41,018 nt of DNA from Nitratireductor sp. (lineage in GTDB: Bacteria > Pseudomonadota > Alphaproteobacteria > Rhizobiales > Rhizobiaceae). The number at the start of each line of letters is the position of its first letter. Positions within the stretch are counted from its first letter, which is position 1. Where the stretch lies: assembly GCA_020441855.1 (NCBI GenBank), contig JAGRLL010000282.1:1-41018 (forward strand), read 5' to 3'. Below are positions 23,467 to 31,054 of this stretch, piece after piece. The notes beneath the pieces were generated by a model. The model was not told the DNA's origin. It made no database searches and saw only the letters and a list, made by a program, of their open reading frames with translations. Position numbers and translations under genes: made by a program.

Positions 23467-24411
23467 ATGGACCTGAATGCGGGGCCGTTTCGGGCCTTCC
23501 TGAAAGTGGCGGAACTGGAATCTTTCACCCGTGCTGCGGAGGCCCTGAATATCTCGCAGCCGGCGCTGTCGGCTAGCATCAAGGAATTGGAACGCAGGCT
23601 TGGATTTCCACTGTTCGAGCGTAGCAGCCGGCGGGTGTGCGCGACCCGCGAAGGCGAGGCTCTGCTTGTGAATGCGAAGCGTGTGGTCATTGAAACGGAT
23701 TGGCTGCAGCAGCGGGTTCGCGACATCCGCGACAACGAACTGCGGATCGGGGTGCAGCACAGTTCGGCACTCGTTTCGGAACGGGTTGCCCTTACCGATA
23801 GCTTCCTTGCGGACCATGCGGGTATCGCTGTTCAGATCATCCCGTTCAGCCATCCCAAATTGTATGATTCCATAGGCAATGGTGATCTTGATGTTGCGCT
23901 TATCCTGGAGCCCACCGCTCGTACCGAATTGTCTCCCATCAATGCCAAACTCGGTACCGATCTTGAGGAACTCGTCATCGAACAGAAGCCGCTGAACATT
24001 CGAGTCCCAACCGGGCATCGGCTTTTCGATCGCGCTTTCCTGACGGGAGAGGATCTTGCCGGTCAGGCGGTAGCGACTGTAAACCGGATACATGGCGGGG
24101 CGATGGGTTCTGCGTTGATGCGGCATTTGATGAGCCACGGCGCCCGGATTGTCAGGCCGCCGGAGGGAGATGCGCTTTCGGTGGCGAGATATGCCGCTGC
24201 GAATAATATGCTGGCCATCGATCTGGGCTGGTTCAGCATGCCGCAACTCAATTGCTATGGCGGCCCAAGGACCTTGCCGCTCGAAGGCGCCGAGCGCTTC
24301 AGCGATCTTGTTGTGTTGCGCCTCAGACGCGAGGCCCGACCCGCCGCCGAACGTTTCTGGCGACACTGCGAAGCCGGCCGGGTGGCGTCCGACGCGGCGG
24401 CGCTGGGCTAG
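23467..24411 (+). CDS. LysR-family transcriptional regulator
   Basis: The 314-residue LTTR has the N-terminal winged HTH (FRAFLKVAELESFTRAAEAL, then ISQPALSASIKELERRLG, about residues 8-50) and a two-lobed periplasmic-binding-like effector domain. The ATG at 23467 (MDLNAGPF) gives the usual family N-terminus; in-frame starts at 23443 and 23437 add 8-10 residues. It is divergent from the ACAD10/11-like gene and upstream of a co-oriented acyl-CoA synthetase gene, so it probably controls one or both. The palindrome at 23359-23384 is a candidate site. The effector is unknown. Confidence 0.9.
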   Translation: MDLNAGPFRAFLKVAELESFTRAAEALNISQPALSASIKELERRLGFPLFERSSRRVCATREGEALLVNAKRVVIETDWLQQRVRDIRDNELRIGVQHSSALVSERVALTDSFLADHAGIAVQIIPFSHPKLYDSIGNGDLDVALILEPTARTELSPINAKLGTDLEELVIEQKPLNIRVPTGHRLFDRAFLTGEDLAGQAVATVNRIHGGAMGSALMRHLMSHGARIVRPPEGDALSVARYAAANNMLAIDLGWFSMPQLNCYGGPRTLPLEGAERFSDLVVLRLRREARPAAERFWRHCEAGRVASDAAALG

Positions 24412-24522
24412 ATTGCTCTCCACGAAGGTGCGCCGCTCAAGTTTTCTATCTTTCGACAGGTCGCCGCGTGCACCCGAAATGGCATTCGGGAACGGCAACT
24501 CTTGTGCGAGGGGAGATTGTCC

Positions 24523-26136
24523 ATGAACGGCGCGTCCGGATTTCCCAGGAACTTCGCGGCCATGCTTCGGGAGGGCGCGGCAAGATGGCCGGATCGCCAC
24601 TATGCGGTTTTCCCCGAAAGGACGCTGACCTTCGGCGCGCTTCACGAGGAGGCGGCGAGATTCGCAGCAAACCTCCTTGGCGACGGTATCGGGCCTGGCG
24701 ATCATGTCGCGATCGTCATGCCGAACAGCGCGGATTTTCTTGTTGCGCATATGGGGGTTCAACTGGTTGGCGGTTGCAGCGTGCTGTTCAGTACCCGCTT
24801 TCGGGAGACCGAACTCGCGCATCTCTTGGAACATTGCGATGCCGGGGCGATCATCGTTTCTGACCTGATCGACGCGCATATCGACCTTGCGGCGCTGATC
24901 GGACATGCGTTGGCAACGGCTGACACCGGCGGTAATCATGTTGCCGGTGGCGGAGAGGTGAGACCGCGACTCCTGTATCTTTTTGGACGAAAGGAGGCGG
25001 CGGGTTTTCGAACGATCCGACCGGGAGAACTCGAGCAGGGCGCCGATGGAAAGACGAACCTGCCCGGTTATGAGTCTGGTCCCGCCTCCAACCTGATGAT
25101 CTACACATCCGGCACGACGTCGATGCCGAAGGGTTGCATGCTTTCGGCCGAGACGCTCATGCGGAGCTGGAACATCTATGCGAAGGCGGTCGGGCTCGAG
25201 GGCGGACAGAAAATCTGGGTGCCTCTGCCTTTTTTCCACTGCGGCGGAATAGGACTTGCGACGCTTTGCATGGCGTACGGCCTTACCTTGGTGAGCCGCT
25301 CGCATTTCGACGCAGACAGCTTCGCCAGGATGATCGAGGAACATCGGGTCGATCACCTCTATCCCGTGTTTCACACAATCTCGATGCCGCTGCTTGCCTC
25401 GGCTTATTATGACCGCGATCGCTGGGCCGGTTTCTTGAAGTCCATGGTCAGCGTCGGTCCGCTCGGCGGTCAGGAGCAATTGCGCGACAGCCTGCCGGAC
25501 GATGCGAGAATCATGAATGTCTTCGGAATGACCGAGTCCTCGGGTGTCCTCACCGTGGTTCCACCCGACGCGCCGGAAAAGAAGCGGCTGGCGACGTGCG
25601 GGCGCCCCATGCCGGGTGTTGAGGTAAGGATCGTCGATCCGGAAACGCTCGACGATGTCGCTGCTGGCGAGAAAGGCGAGATCCTGTTTCGCGGCGGTGG
25701 TGCCTTCATGGGCTACTACAAGGACGACAGCGCGACCGAGGCCACGGTGCTTTCTGAGGGCTGGATTCGAACCGGCGACCTCGGCTTTTTCGACACCGAA
25801 GGGTGGCTGCATTTCAGCGGCCGGCTGAAGGACATGCTCAAGGTCGGTGGCGAAAATGTTGCCGCGGCGGAGATTGAAGCCTTTCTCAGCACCTATCCGG
25901 CAGTTGCCTTGGTGCAGGTTGTTGGTAGGGATGACAGCCGTCTCGGCGAAGTACCGGTCGCCTTCATCGAATGCAGAGGCGGTCACGATGTTTCGGAAGA
26001 GGACATTGTCGCGTTTTGCCGGGGAAGGATCGCGAGTTTCAAGGTCCCGAGGCAGGTGGTGTTCATGAAGGAATGGCCGATGTCGGCGACCAAGATCCAG
26101 AAGCATGCATTGAGGAAAATGCTGGATACCGGCTGA
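24523..26136 (+). CDS. Fatty-acyl/aryl-CoA synthetase (AMP-forming)
   Basis: The 537-residue ANL-superfamily enzyme has the phosphate loop MIYTSGTTSMPKGCMLS (near 196-212), NVFGMTESSG in the adenylate-binding region, GWIRTGDLG, and the catalytic lysine near the C-terminus in MSATKIQKHALRK. It activates a carboxylic acid to acyl-CoA at the expense of ATP. The ATG at 24523 has GGGGAG upstream, and earlier in-frame codons lack protein-like sequence. It follows a LysR gene by 111 bases. A 6-bp inverted repeat (24473-24490) lies in that gap but is too short to call. It provides a second activation route besides the PaaK-like ligase. Confidence 0.93.
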   Translation: MNGASGFPRNFAAMLREGAARWPDRHYAVFPERTLTFGALHEEAARFAANLLGDGIGPGDHVAIVMPNSADFLVAHMGVQLVGGCSVLFSTRFRETELAHLLEHCDAGAIIVSDLIDAHIDLAALIGHALATADTGGNHVAGGGEVRPRLLYLFGRKEAAGFRTIRPGELEQGADGKTNLPGYESGPASNLMIYTSGTTSMPKGCMLSAETLMRSWNIYAKAVGLEGGQKIWVPLPFFHCGGIGLATLCMAYGLTLVSRSHFDADSFARMIEEHRVDHLYPVFHTISMPLLASAYYDRDRWAGFLKSMVSVGPLGGQEQLRDSLPDDARIMNVFGMTESSGVLTVVPPDAPEKKRLATCGRPMPGVEVRIVDPETLDDVAAGEKGEILFRGGGAFMGYYKDDSATEATVLSEGWIRTGDLGFFDTEGWLHFSGRLKDMLKVGGENVAAAEIEAFLSTYPAVALVQVVGRDDSRLGEVPVAFIECRGGHDVSEEDIVAFCRGRIASFKVPRQVVFMKEWPMSATKIQKHALRKMLDTG

Positions 26137-26243
26137 TTGCGGCGACGGGCGCTGCCATCGGGAAACGGCGAGGTCTGCGGACATCCCACTTCCTGTCACC
26201 GAATTCCCTTCTGGTTGGATGAGCATCGAGCGTTCCCAAAAAT

Positions 26244-27473
26244 CTAGCCGAAAGTGCCGTCTGACCGGGCGGAGGCGATTTCGCTTTCGCTCAACGACAG
26301 GACTTCCTTCAGCACATCATCGGTATTGGCGCCCAGGGCGGGCGCGCCTTCCAGTCGGTCTTCGCCCCAGTTCTCGACCCTTACCGGGAAGCGGACGAGG
26401 GGGACGGAATTGCCCGTCGCGTCGGTGGTCTCGACGATGGTCTTGTTGTGGAGGACCTGCGGCATGTGAACCGCATCGTGAAGCTCGAGAACCGGACTGC
26501 AGGGGACATCTGCTTTCAGCAGCCGTTCGAGCCAGATCTCGCGCGGCTGCCGACAGAATATTTCCTCCAGCATGCCGATGAGTTCGTCACGGTTTTCCAG
26601 CCGCGCGGGATTAGTCGCGAATTTGGGGTCCTCGGTCCATTCTTCATGGCCGACTTCGCGGGCGAGGTTCTTCCAGAACTGCCGCGTAAACGCACCAACC
26701 ATGATGTATTCGTCGTCGCCGCACATGAAGGCCTGATACGGCACGATCTGCGCGTGGGCACGGCCTAGCCGTGGAACCTTGTGGCCAAGACCCGCGACAG
26801 ATGGAATGTAATTGGCCATCAGGTTCATCGATGCCTCCAGCATCGCCACCTCGATATGCTGGCCTTCCGGGTGCCGGTCGCGCGCCATGAGAGCGGCAAG
26901 GATTCCCGAAAGCGCGAACAGGCCGGTGCTGTAATCCGAGATCGGCGCGCCGATTCTCACGGGACCGCCGCCGACTTCGCCCGTAACGCCCATCAATCCC
27001 GACATGCTTTGCATGATGATGTCGTTGGCCGGTTGCGAGGCCAGCGGGCCTGTCGAGCCGAAGGCAGAGATGGAGCAGTAGACGAGACCCGGTCTGATCT
27101 TCGACAGATCCGCGAAACCGAGCCCCAGACGATCCATGACGCCCGGGCGGAAGTTCTGCAGGACGACATCCGATTTGCCGGCGAGTTCGCGGCCCAGTTC
27201 AACGGCCCTAACTTTGGAGAGGTCCAGCGCGACGCTTTTCTTGTTCCGGTTAAGGCTGACGTAATAGTCCGACCTGCCCCTGTCCTCTCCAGGCATGGGC
27301 ACGCCCATGGATCGCGCGCCGTCGCCACGCGGGGGGCGCTCGATCTTGATTATTTCGGCGCCGAGATCGCCGAGGAACATCGCCGCGAACGGTCCCGCCG
27401 CCGCATGGGAGAAGTCGAGGACGCGAATGCCGTCCAGAGGTTTTGCGATATGGGGCAGTTCGTCATTCCTCAT
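26244..27473 (-). CDS. CaiB/BaiF class III CoA-transferase
   Basis: The 409-residue protein has the class III CoA-transferase pattern: GIRVLDFSHAAAGPFAAMFL and LGDLGAEIIKIERP at the N-terminus, SLNRNKKSVALDL, LQNFRPGVMDRLGL, and the catalytic Asp180 in ISDYSTGLFA. These enzymes move CoA between carboxylates through a glutamyl/aspartyl-CoA anhydride mechanism. The ATG at 27473 gives the family start. The longer frame to 27530 adds an Arg-rich stretch with no match and is rejected. It is divergent from an SDR gene, and the TATTAC-GT-GTAATA site lies between them. It converges on the synthetase, with 107 bases between showing no obvious signal. Confidence 0.93.
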   Translation of the reverse strand: MRNDELPHIAKPLDGIRVLDFSHAAAGPFAAMFLGDLGAEIIKIERPPRGDGARSMGVPMPGEDRGRSDYYVSLNRNKKSVALDLSKVRAVELGRELAGKSDVVLQNFRPGVMDRLGLGFADLSKIRPGLVYCSISAFGSTGPLASQPANDIIMQSMSGLMGVTGEVGGGPVRIGAPISDYSTGLFALSGILAALMARDRHPEGQHIEVAMLEASMNLMANYIPSVAGLGHKVPRLGRAHAQIVPYQAFMCGDDEYIMVGAFTRQFWKNLAREVGHEEWTEDPKFATNPARLENRDELIGMLEEIFCRQPREIWLERLLKADVPCSPVLELHDAVHMPQVLHNKTIVETTDATGNSVPLVRFPVRVENWGEDRLEGAPALGANTDDVLKEVLSLSESEIASARSDGTFG

Positions 27474-27601
27474 GAAGAATTTCCGGGTAAGGCCTCGATG
27501 AGGTCGTCGTTGTGTCTGTCGCAGCTTCACCGCTCACGGCATCCTGGTCCTACCGAAGCTTGGGTGCGAGGCCATGAACGCTTGCGATGACAAAAATTAC
27601 G

Positions 27602-27615
27602 TATTACGTGTAATA
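27602..27615. promoter_or_regulatory. Putative GntR operator, site A
   Basis: TATTACGTGTAATA has perfect 6-bp arms around GT. It lies 23 bases before the SDR start (27638), in the divergent region shared with the CoA-transferase gene (start 27473). Similar sequences occur at 29232-29243 and 31003-31022, each in a divergent promoter region next to genes of the same cluster, which also encodes a GntR/FCD protein. Confidence 0.6.
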
Positions 27616-27637
27616 TGTCAAATGAGGAGATTGCAGA

Positions 27638-28372
27638 ATGCAGGACACGACCCGTTCCCGGACCGCATTGGTAACCGGCGCGAGCAAGGGCATAGGCGCG
27701 GCCACGTGTCTGCGGCTCGCCAACAAAGGATATGAAGTCTACGGGCTGTCGCGCTCGAAACCGGGGGAGGAGTTTCGGGGCACGTGGATCCGGTGCGACC
27801 TGTCCAACCGCGATCAACTCGCTAGCGAACTCGAAGCGCTGCTGGCAAAGACGCCGATCGATTGCCTCGTCAACAACGCGGCATGGCCTTTCGCCGACAA
27901 TCTCGACGACCTCGAACTCGACAAGCTTAACGCGTCGCTCGATTTCCATGTACGCTCGACGCTTCAGACGATGCAGGCGGTGATCCCGGGAATGAAGGAG
28001 CGCCGCCACGGCCGTGTCGTGAACCTGCTGACGACCCTGCTGAAAGGCTCGACCGGCCGGAGCGCCTACCGGGCGGCGAAAGCTGGGGTCATGAGTCTGA
28101 CCGTCAGTGCGGCACTGGAATACGCGGAATTCGGCATCACGGTGAACGGCGTGGCGCCGGGCCCCACGGCAACGGATGCCTTCTACGACCAGAACCCGCC
28201 CGGAAGCGAAGGCGAAGCCTATTTCATCAGCCAGATTCCGATGAGTCGGATGGGTCGGCCAGACGAGGTCGCCGCGGCAATCGAGTTCTTCCTCGGCGAG
28301 GACGCAAGCTTCATTACCGGTCAGCTGATCTATGCTGATGGCGGGATGAGTTCGGGCCGCCGGCTCGGATAG
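27638..28372 (+). CDS. SDR-family oxidoreductase
   Basis: The 244-residue SDR has TGASKGIGAAT (residues 14-24), NNAAWPF (near 79), and YRAAK with Tyr and Lys in place. The stretch before it reads NLLTTLLKGS, so the usual catalytic Ser position is occupied by Thr or Ser in a slightly changed context. NAD(P)-dependent hydroxyl/keto conversion of a pathway intermediate is expected. GAGGAG precedes the ATG at normal spacing. It is transcribed divergently from a CoA-transferase under the site at 27602-27615. A 70-base gap to the convergent isochorismatase-like gene shows nothing notable. Confidence 0.88.
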   Translation: MQDTTRSRTALVTGASKGIGAATCLRLANKGYEVYGLSRSKPGEEFRGTWIRCDLSNRDQLASELEALLAKTPIDCLVNNAAWPFADNLDDLELDKLNASLDFHVRSTLQTMQAVIPGMKERRHGRVVNLLTTLLKGSTGRSAYRAAKAGVMSLTVSAALEYAEFGITVNGVAPGPTATDAFYDQNPPGSEGEAYFISQIPMSRMGRPDEVAAAIEFFLGEDASFITGQLIYADGGMSSGRRLG

Positions 28373-28442
28373 GCCCGTCGAAATCCATTCCTCCGCATGC
28401 GGCCGGCCGGATCCTCAAGAGGGTGCTTGCCCTAGTGTCGGG

Positions 28443-28997
28443 TCAGGCCTTGGCGTTCTCCATGTCGGCGAGCGTCCGGATGTCTGCCTGTCTCGGGAAA
28501 ACCTTGTTCATCAGCACGTCGTGAACTTGGGGGTCCGGATCGAAACAGCAGTCGGAAAGCACGTTGACCGCGTAATCCAGATCGGCGGCCTGGCGCAGGG
28601 TAGACAGCACGACGCCGCTCGTGGCGATGCCGGCCAGCCAGAGCGTGTCGATATTCCGGGTGCGCAGGGCCATGTCCAGATCGCTGCCGGCGAATGCGCC
28701 GACCCGGCGTTTCACGACCAGGCTGTCACCCGGCTTGAAACCGGCTCCCGGATGAATTTCGGTCGCGGAAGAACCTTCATCGAGTGTGCCGGATTGTGCA
28801 TAGGCAGAGAATATCTTGTTGTTGTCGCTGACGGATTGGCCGGCCGGAAGCCGCACGGAAACATAGATCACCGGCATGCTCTTCTCGCGTGCGTGCCAAG
28901 AGGCCTTGTCGACCCGGTCGAGCAGGGAGCCGTCCTTCAGCAAGGCGTCGACGATTCCGTTCTGGAAGTCCATCAGCAGAAGTGCCGATCGTTTCAT
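28443..28997 (-). CDS. Isochorismatase-like hydrolase, lacking nucleophilic Cys
   Basis: The 184-residue protein has the isochorismatase/cysteine-hydrolase fold: ALLLMDFQNGIV with Asp10, then VVKRRVGAFAGSDLD with Lys96. Where cysteine hydrolases have Cys (GVATNVC-type motif) it reads GIATSGVVLSTL, with Val129. Asp and Lys are kept without Cys, as in isochorismatases such as PhzD and in a known subfamily with this SGVVLST motif. Hydrolysis by a Cys-independent route, or a non-enzymatic role, is possible. AAGGGG lies eight bases before the ATG. It is divergent from the double NTF2-like gene at 29271 and shares its operator-like site. Confidence 0.85.
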   Translation of the reverse strand: MKRSALLLMDFQNGIVDALLKDGSLLDRVDKASWHAREKSMPVIYVSVRLPAGQSVSDNNKIFSAYAQSGTLDEGSSATEIHPGAGFKPGDSLVVKRRVGAFAGSDLDMALRTRNIDTLWLAGIATSGVVLSTLRQAADLDYAVNVLSDCCFDPDPQVHDVLMNKVFPRQADIRTLADMENAKA

Positions 28998-29017
28998 CTA
29001 TTTTGCCCCTTTTCGGT

Positions 29018-29128
29018 TCAGGCTGTTTTTTTGGGACGAGCGCTGGTGAAGCTCTCGGCGGGTTCGACGAACATGCCAAGCCCCCGCCATAGCGTGTGCC
29101 GCCAATCAGCGAATCGCGAGCGCCACAA
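29018..29128 (-). CDS. Possible 36-residue peptide or 3' gene remnant
   Basis: A short frame from a TTG at 29128 encodes a basic, Trp-rich sequence (WRSRFADWRHTLWRG, then MFVEPAESFTSARP). It ends 20 bases before the isochorismatase-like start. The composition looks protein-like, resembling the tail of a larger protein, but the start codon is weak and an in-frame stop lies just upstream. It may be a remnant or chance. The rest of the 273-base intergenic region holds the site at 29232-29243. Confidence 0.2.
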   Translation of the reverse strand: MWRSRFADWRHTLWRGLGMFVEPAESFTSARPKKTA

Positions 29129-29231
29129 TAATCAGGCTCGGTAATTATTCCGCGCTACCGTTTTCCGGGCAATTCAGATTTCCGAAGCCAAAACGGATGG
29201 ACTGACACTTCACAGTACGACATATCACATG

Positions 29232-29243
29232 TTACATGTATTA
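29232..29243. promoter_or_regulatory. Putative GntR operator, site B
   Basis: TTACATGTATTA contains the perfect 8-bp palindrome TACATGTA and is preceded by CACATG. It lies 27 bases before the GTG start at 29271, in the region divergent from the isochorismatase-like gene. It is the weakest of the three related sites, matching TTACATGTA with one arm imperfect. Confidence 0.5.
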
Positions 29244-29270
29244 TGAAATGGTGAACAGGGAGGTCGTTTC

Positions 29271-30203
29271 GTGGCCAAAACTTATCTGGAAGCGGTGCGA
29301 GACAGCATATCAACCGCAGAGGCGCACATCGTCACGGAATATGATGACGATTTCGAGGGTACGCTTGCCAGTATCAGCCGTGTACCGCGCTATGCTATGA
29401 TGACGGAGCCAGGCAAGGTTGCCATTGTCACCGACGAGCCCGGGGTCGCGCAATTTTACCAGACAACGCAGGCGCAGTTCGCGCTTCATTCGAGCAGGTT
29501 CGTCACGCAGCTTGCTTCCGACTGGTACGTGTTCTTCGAGAACGTGCCGACGCGTCAGTTGCTCAGCTCGGGCAAGCTGGTCACGCTCAACACGCTGACC
29601 CTGTTTCCCAAAGCAGACGACGGCATTCGCGGTGAGTTCCTGTGGGAACGCTATCGCGACGAACGCGAAGCCCAGGTGCCGAACGTCGACAATCCGCAGA
29701 CACCCGTTCCGATCGAGGCGGTCCGCAACCTCAAGCTTCACTCCGATCATCTCGACCGGGTGCGCGCGGGCGATGCGGCGGGAATCGAAAAATCTCTGTC
29801 GAAGGACTGTATCTGGGCGGTGCGTAGCATATTGCCGGATCGCGAGGCCAATCCGATGATGAAGGCCGAAGGCCCGTCGGCGGTGCGCGACTATTTTGAG
29901 AAGCTGTTCGCGGCTTGGGAGATCAGGGAGGTATCGGTGCTTACCCGCACAATGAAGGACTGGTTCGTTTTCGCCGAAGAGCACTGGGTGATAACGGGCA
30001 GGCAAGGTTCCGACGAGGGCAATACCGTTCAGTTCCGCAAGGCTTCGATCTATCCGGTCACCCGTGTCGGCGAATTGCAGGGCGAGTTGGGGTATTCCAC
30101 GAATATTGAATCGACCGAGTGGTCCGAGCGACCGGCATTGGGCAGGCCATTCTGGCTGGGGGAGGGCTACAAGGTGAATGACGACGGCACCATCACCAAG
30201 TGA
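29271..30203 (+). CDS. Hypothetical protein with C-terminal NTF2/SnoaL-like domain
   Basis: The 310-residue protein begins at a GTG with GGGAGG eight bases upstream. The C-terminal half (about residues 155-285) looks NTF2/SnoaL-like: LDRVRAGDAAGIEKSLSKD, a central IWAVRS strand, EGPSAVRDYFEKLFAAWEI, and a pair of long strands ending near GELGYSTN. The N-terminal half (about residues 1-130), with FYQTTQAQFALHSSRFV and SDWYVFFENV, may be a second, diverged copy of the fold. No catalytic residues can be identified. Its promoter shares the putative GntR site with neighbouring CoA genes, so it belongs to the same regulon. A dehydratase, isomerase or cyclase role on a pathway intermediate is possible but not shown. 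Confidence 0.65.
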   Translation: MAKTYLEAVRDSISTAEAHIVTEYDDDFEGTLASISRVPRYAMMTEPGKVAIVTDEPGVAQFYQTTQAQFALHSSRFVTQLASDWYVFFENVPTRQLLSSGKLVTLNTLTLFPKADDGIRGEFLWERYRDEREAQVPNVDNPQTPVPIEAVRNLKLHSDHLDRVRAGDAAGIEKSLSKDCIWAVRSILPDREANPMMKAEGPSAVRDYFEKLFAAWEIREVSVLTRTMKDWFVFAEEHWVITGRQGSDEGNTVQFRKASIYPVTRVGELQGELGYSTNIESTEWSERPALGRPFWLGEGYKVNDDGTITK

Positions 30204-30212
30204 GGCCGACGG

Positions 30213-30890
30213 TCAGCTTTCGCGACGCGCAGTAATCAGCCGTTCTCTCGCCTCGCTGAGGTGCTTTTCCACCAGTTTGCGGGCAAGGATGGGATCCTCG
30301 GCGCGAAACGCTTCCGTGATTGCCTGATGGATTTCCAACGAGATCTGCCGCGATTCCGGGTTGCTCCAGTAATTCTGGGAATAGGAGGAGGGCTGACGAA
30401 GCGTATCGAGCAGCCTGACCAGGGTCTGGCTGCCGCTGCCCTCCCGGATGAGATCGTGAAAGGCGCGGTTGGTCGCAACGAGTTCCCGCACCTGCGCGGC
30501 CGTCACCTTCTTTTTTTTGCAAAGTCGCGCCAGTTCCCTGCAATTGGCTTCGAGTTTTTCGGCAAGCTCGCTGCCCTGGCGCTTGCAGGCAAGCTCGGCG
30601 GCATATCCCTCGAGCATTCCCGCGACCACGTAGCGGATGCGAACCTCGTCCAGGGCAAAGGGCTCGACGATCGCGCCGCGGTGCGGCAGCAGCCGGACCA
30701 TGCCGTCGCCCTCCAGCGCCTTGAGCGCTTCGCGCACCGGGGTGCGGCTGATCCCGAGCTGCATGGCAACGTCTTCGATCGTGATCTTCTCGCCAGGTTT
30801 TATGGAGCCGTTCAACACGGCGCTGCGAATGACCTCGCGCGCCTGATCGGCAAGCGAAACACCTTTGATCTGCTTGAATTTGTCGGTCAT
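30213..30890 (-). CDS. GntR/FadR-family (FCD domain) transcriptional regulator
   Basis: The 225-residue regulator has an N-terminal winged HTH (AREVIRSAVLNGSIKPGEKI, then VAMQLGISRTPVREALKALE, about residues 15-75) and a helical FCD ligand domain ending RKLVEKHLSEARERL. FCD-type GntR proteins commonly repress catabolic operons and are released by a carboxylic acid or CoA ester, sometimes with a bound metal. Its own gene is divergent from the hotdog hydratase at 31055, with the TTACATGTAA palindrome between them. It lies 9 bases after the convergent gene at 29271-30203. The three matching sites around it make it the probable controller of 26244-34325. Confidence 0.92.
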   Translation of the reverse strand: MTDKFKQIKGVSLADQAREVIRSAVLNGSIKPGEKITIEDVAMQLGISRTPVREALKALEGDGMVRLLPHRGAIVEPFALDEVRIRYVVAGMLEGYAAELACKRQGSELAEKLEANCRELARLCKKKKVTAAQVRELVATNRAFHDLIREGSGSQTLVRLLDTLRQPSSYSQNYWSNPESRQISLEIHQAITEAFRAEDPILARKLVEKHLSEARERLITARRES

Positions 30891-31002
30891 GCGCAGCCCG
30901 GGTTCGATTCGATGCCCATTTTACCATACTTGCTTCCACAATCGCGCCGATTTCGCGCCATGCCAGAGAGCCGAGGCAAATCCACACTGGCCAAACTTGA
31001 CA

Positions 31003-31022
31003 TATTACATGTAAGATGTAAT
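31003..31022. promoter_or_regulatory. Putative GntR operator, site C, over a promoter
   Basis: TTACATGTAA at 31005-31014 is a perfect 10-bp palindrome, and ATTACAT / ATGTAAT (31004-31010 and 31016-31022) form a wider inverted repeat. A TTGACA -35-like hexamer at 30997-31002 adjoins it, so a bound protein would block RNA polymerase. It lies between the GntR gene (start 30890) and the hotdog hydratase (start 31055). It is the best-formed of the three sites. Confidence 0.65.
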
Positions 31023-31054
31023 CGCAATCAGCGTGTTCGAGGTGGAGTGAAGGC

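Noticed and set aside
24473..24490. CCCGAA / TTCGGG inverted repeat before the acyl-CoA synthetase gene.
   Set aside because: Six-base arms with no other copy seen and no clear position relative to a promoter; too weak to list as a site.
22090..26226. A single minus-strand open frame of 1378 codons.
   Set aside because: Only its last 422 codons have acyl-CoA dehydrogenase character and a ribosome site. The rest is antisense to the LysR and acyl-CoA synthetase genes and reads as low-complexity shadow sequence.
30920..30932. TTTACCATAC near the GntR start, matching one arm and centre of the inverted repeat at 13781-13800.
   Set aside because: There is no second arm; a ten-base match is not enough to claim a shared operator.
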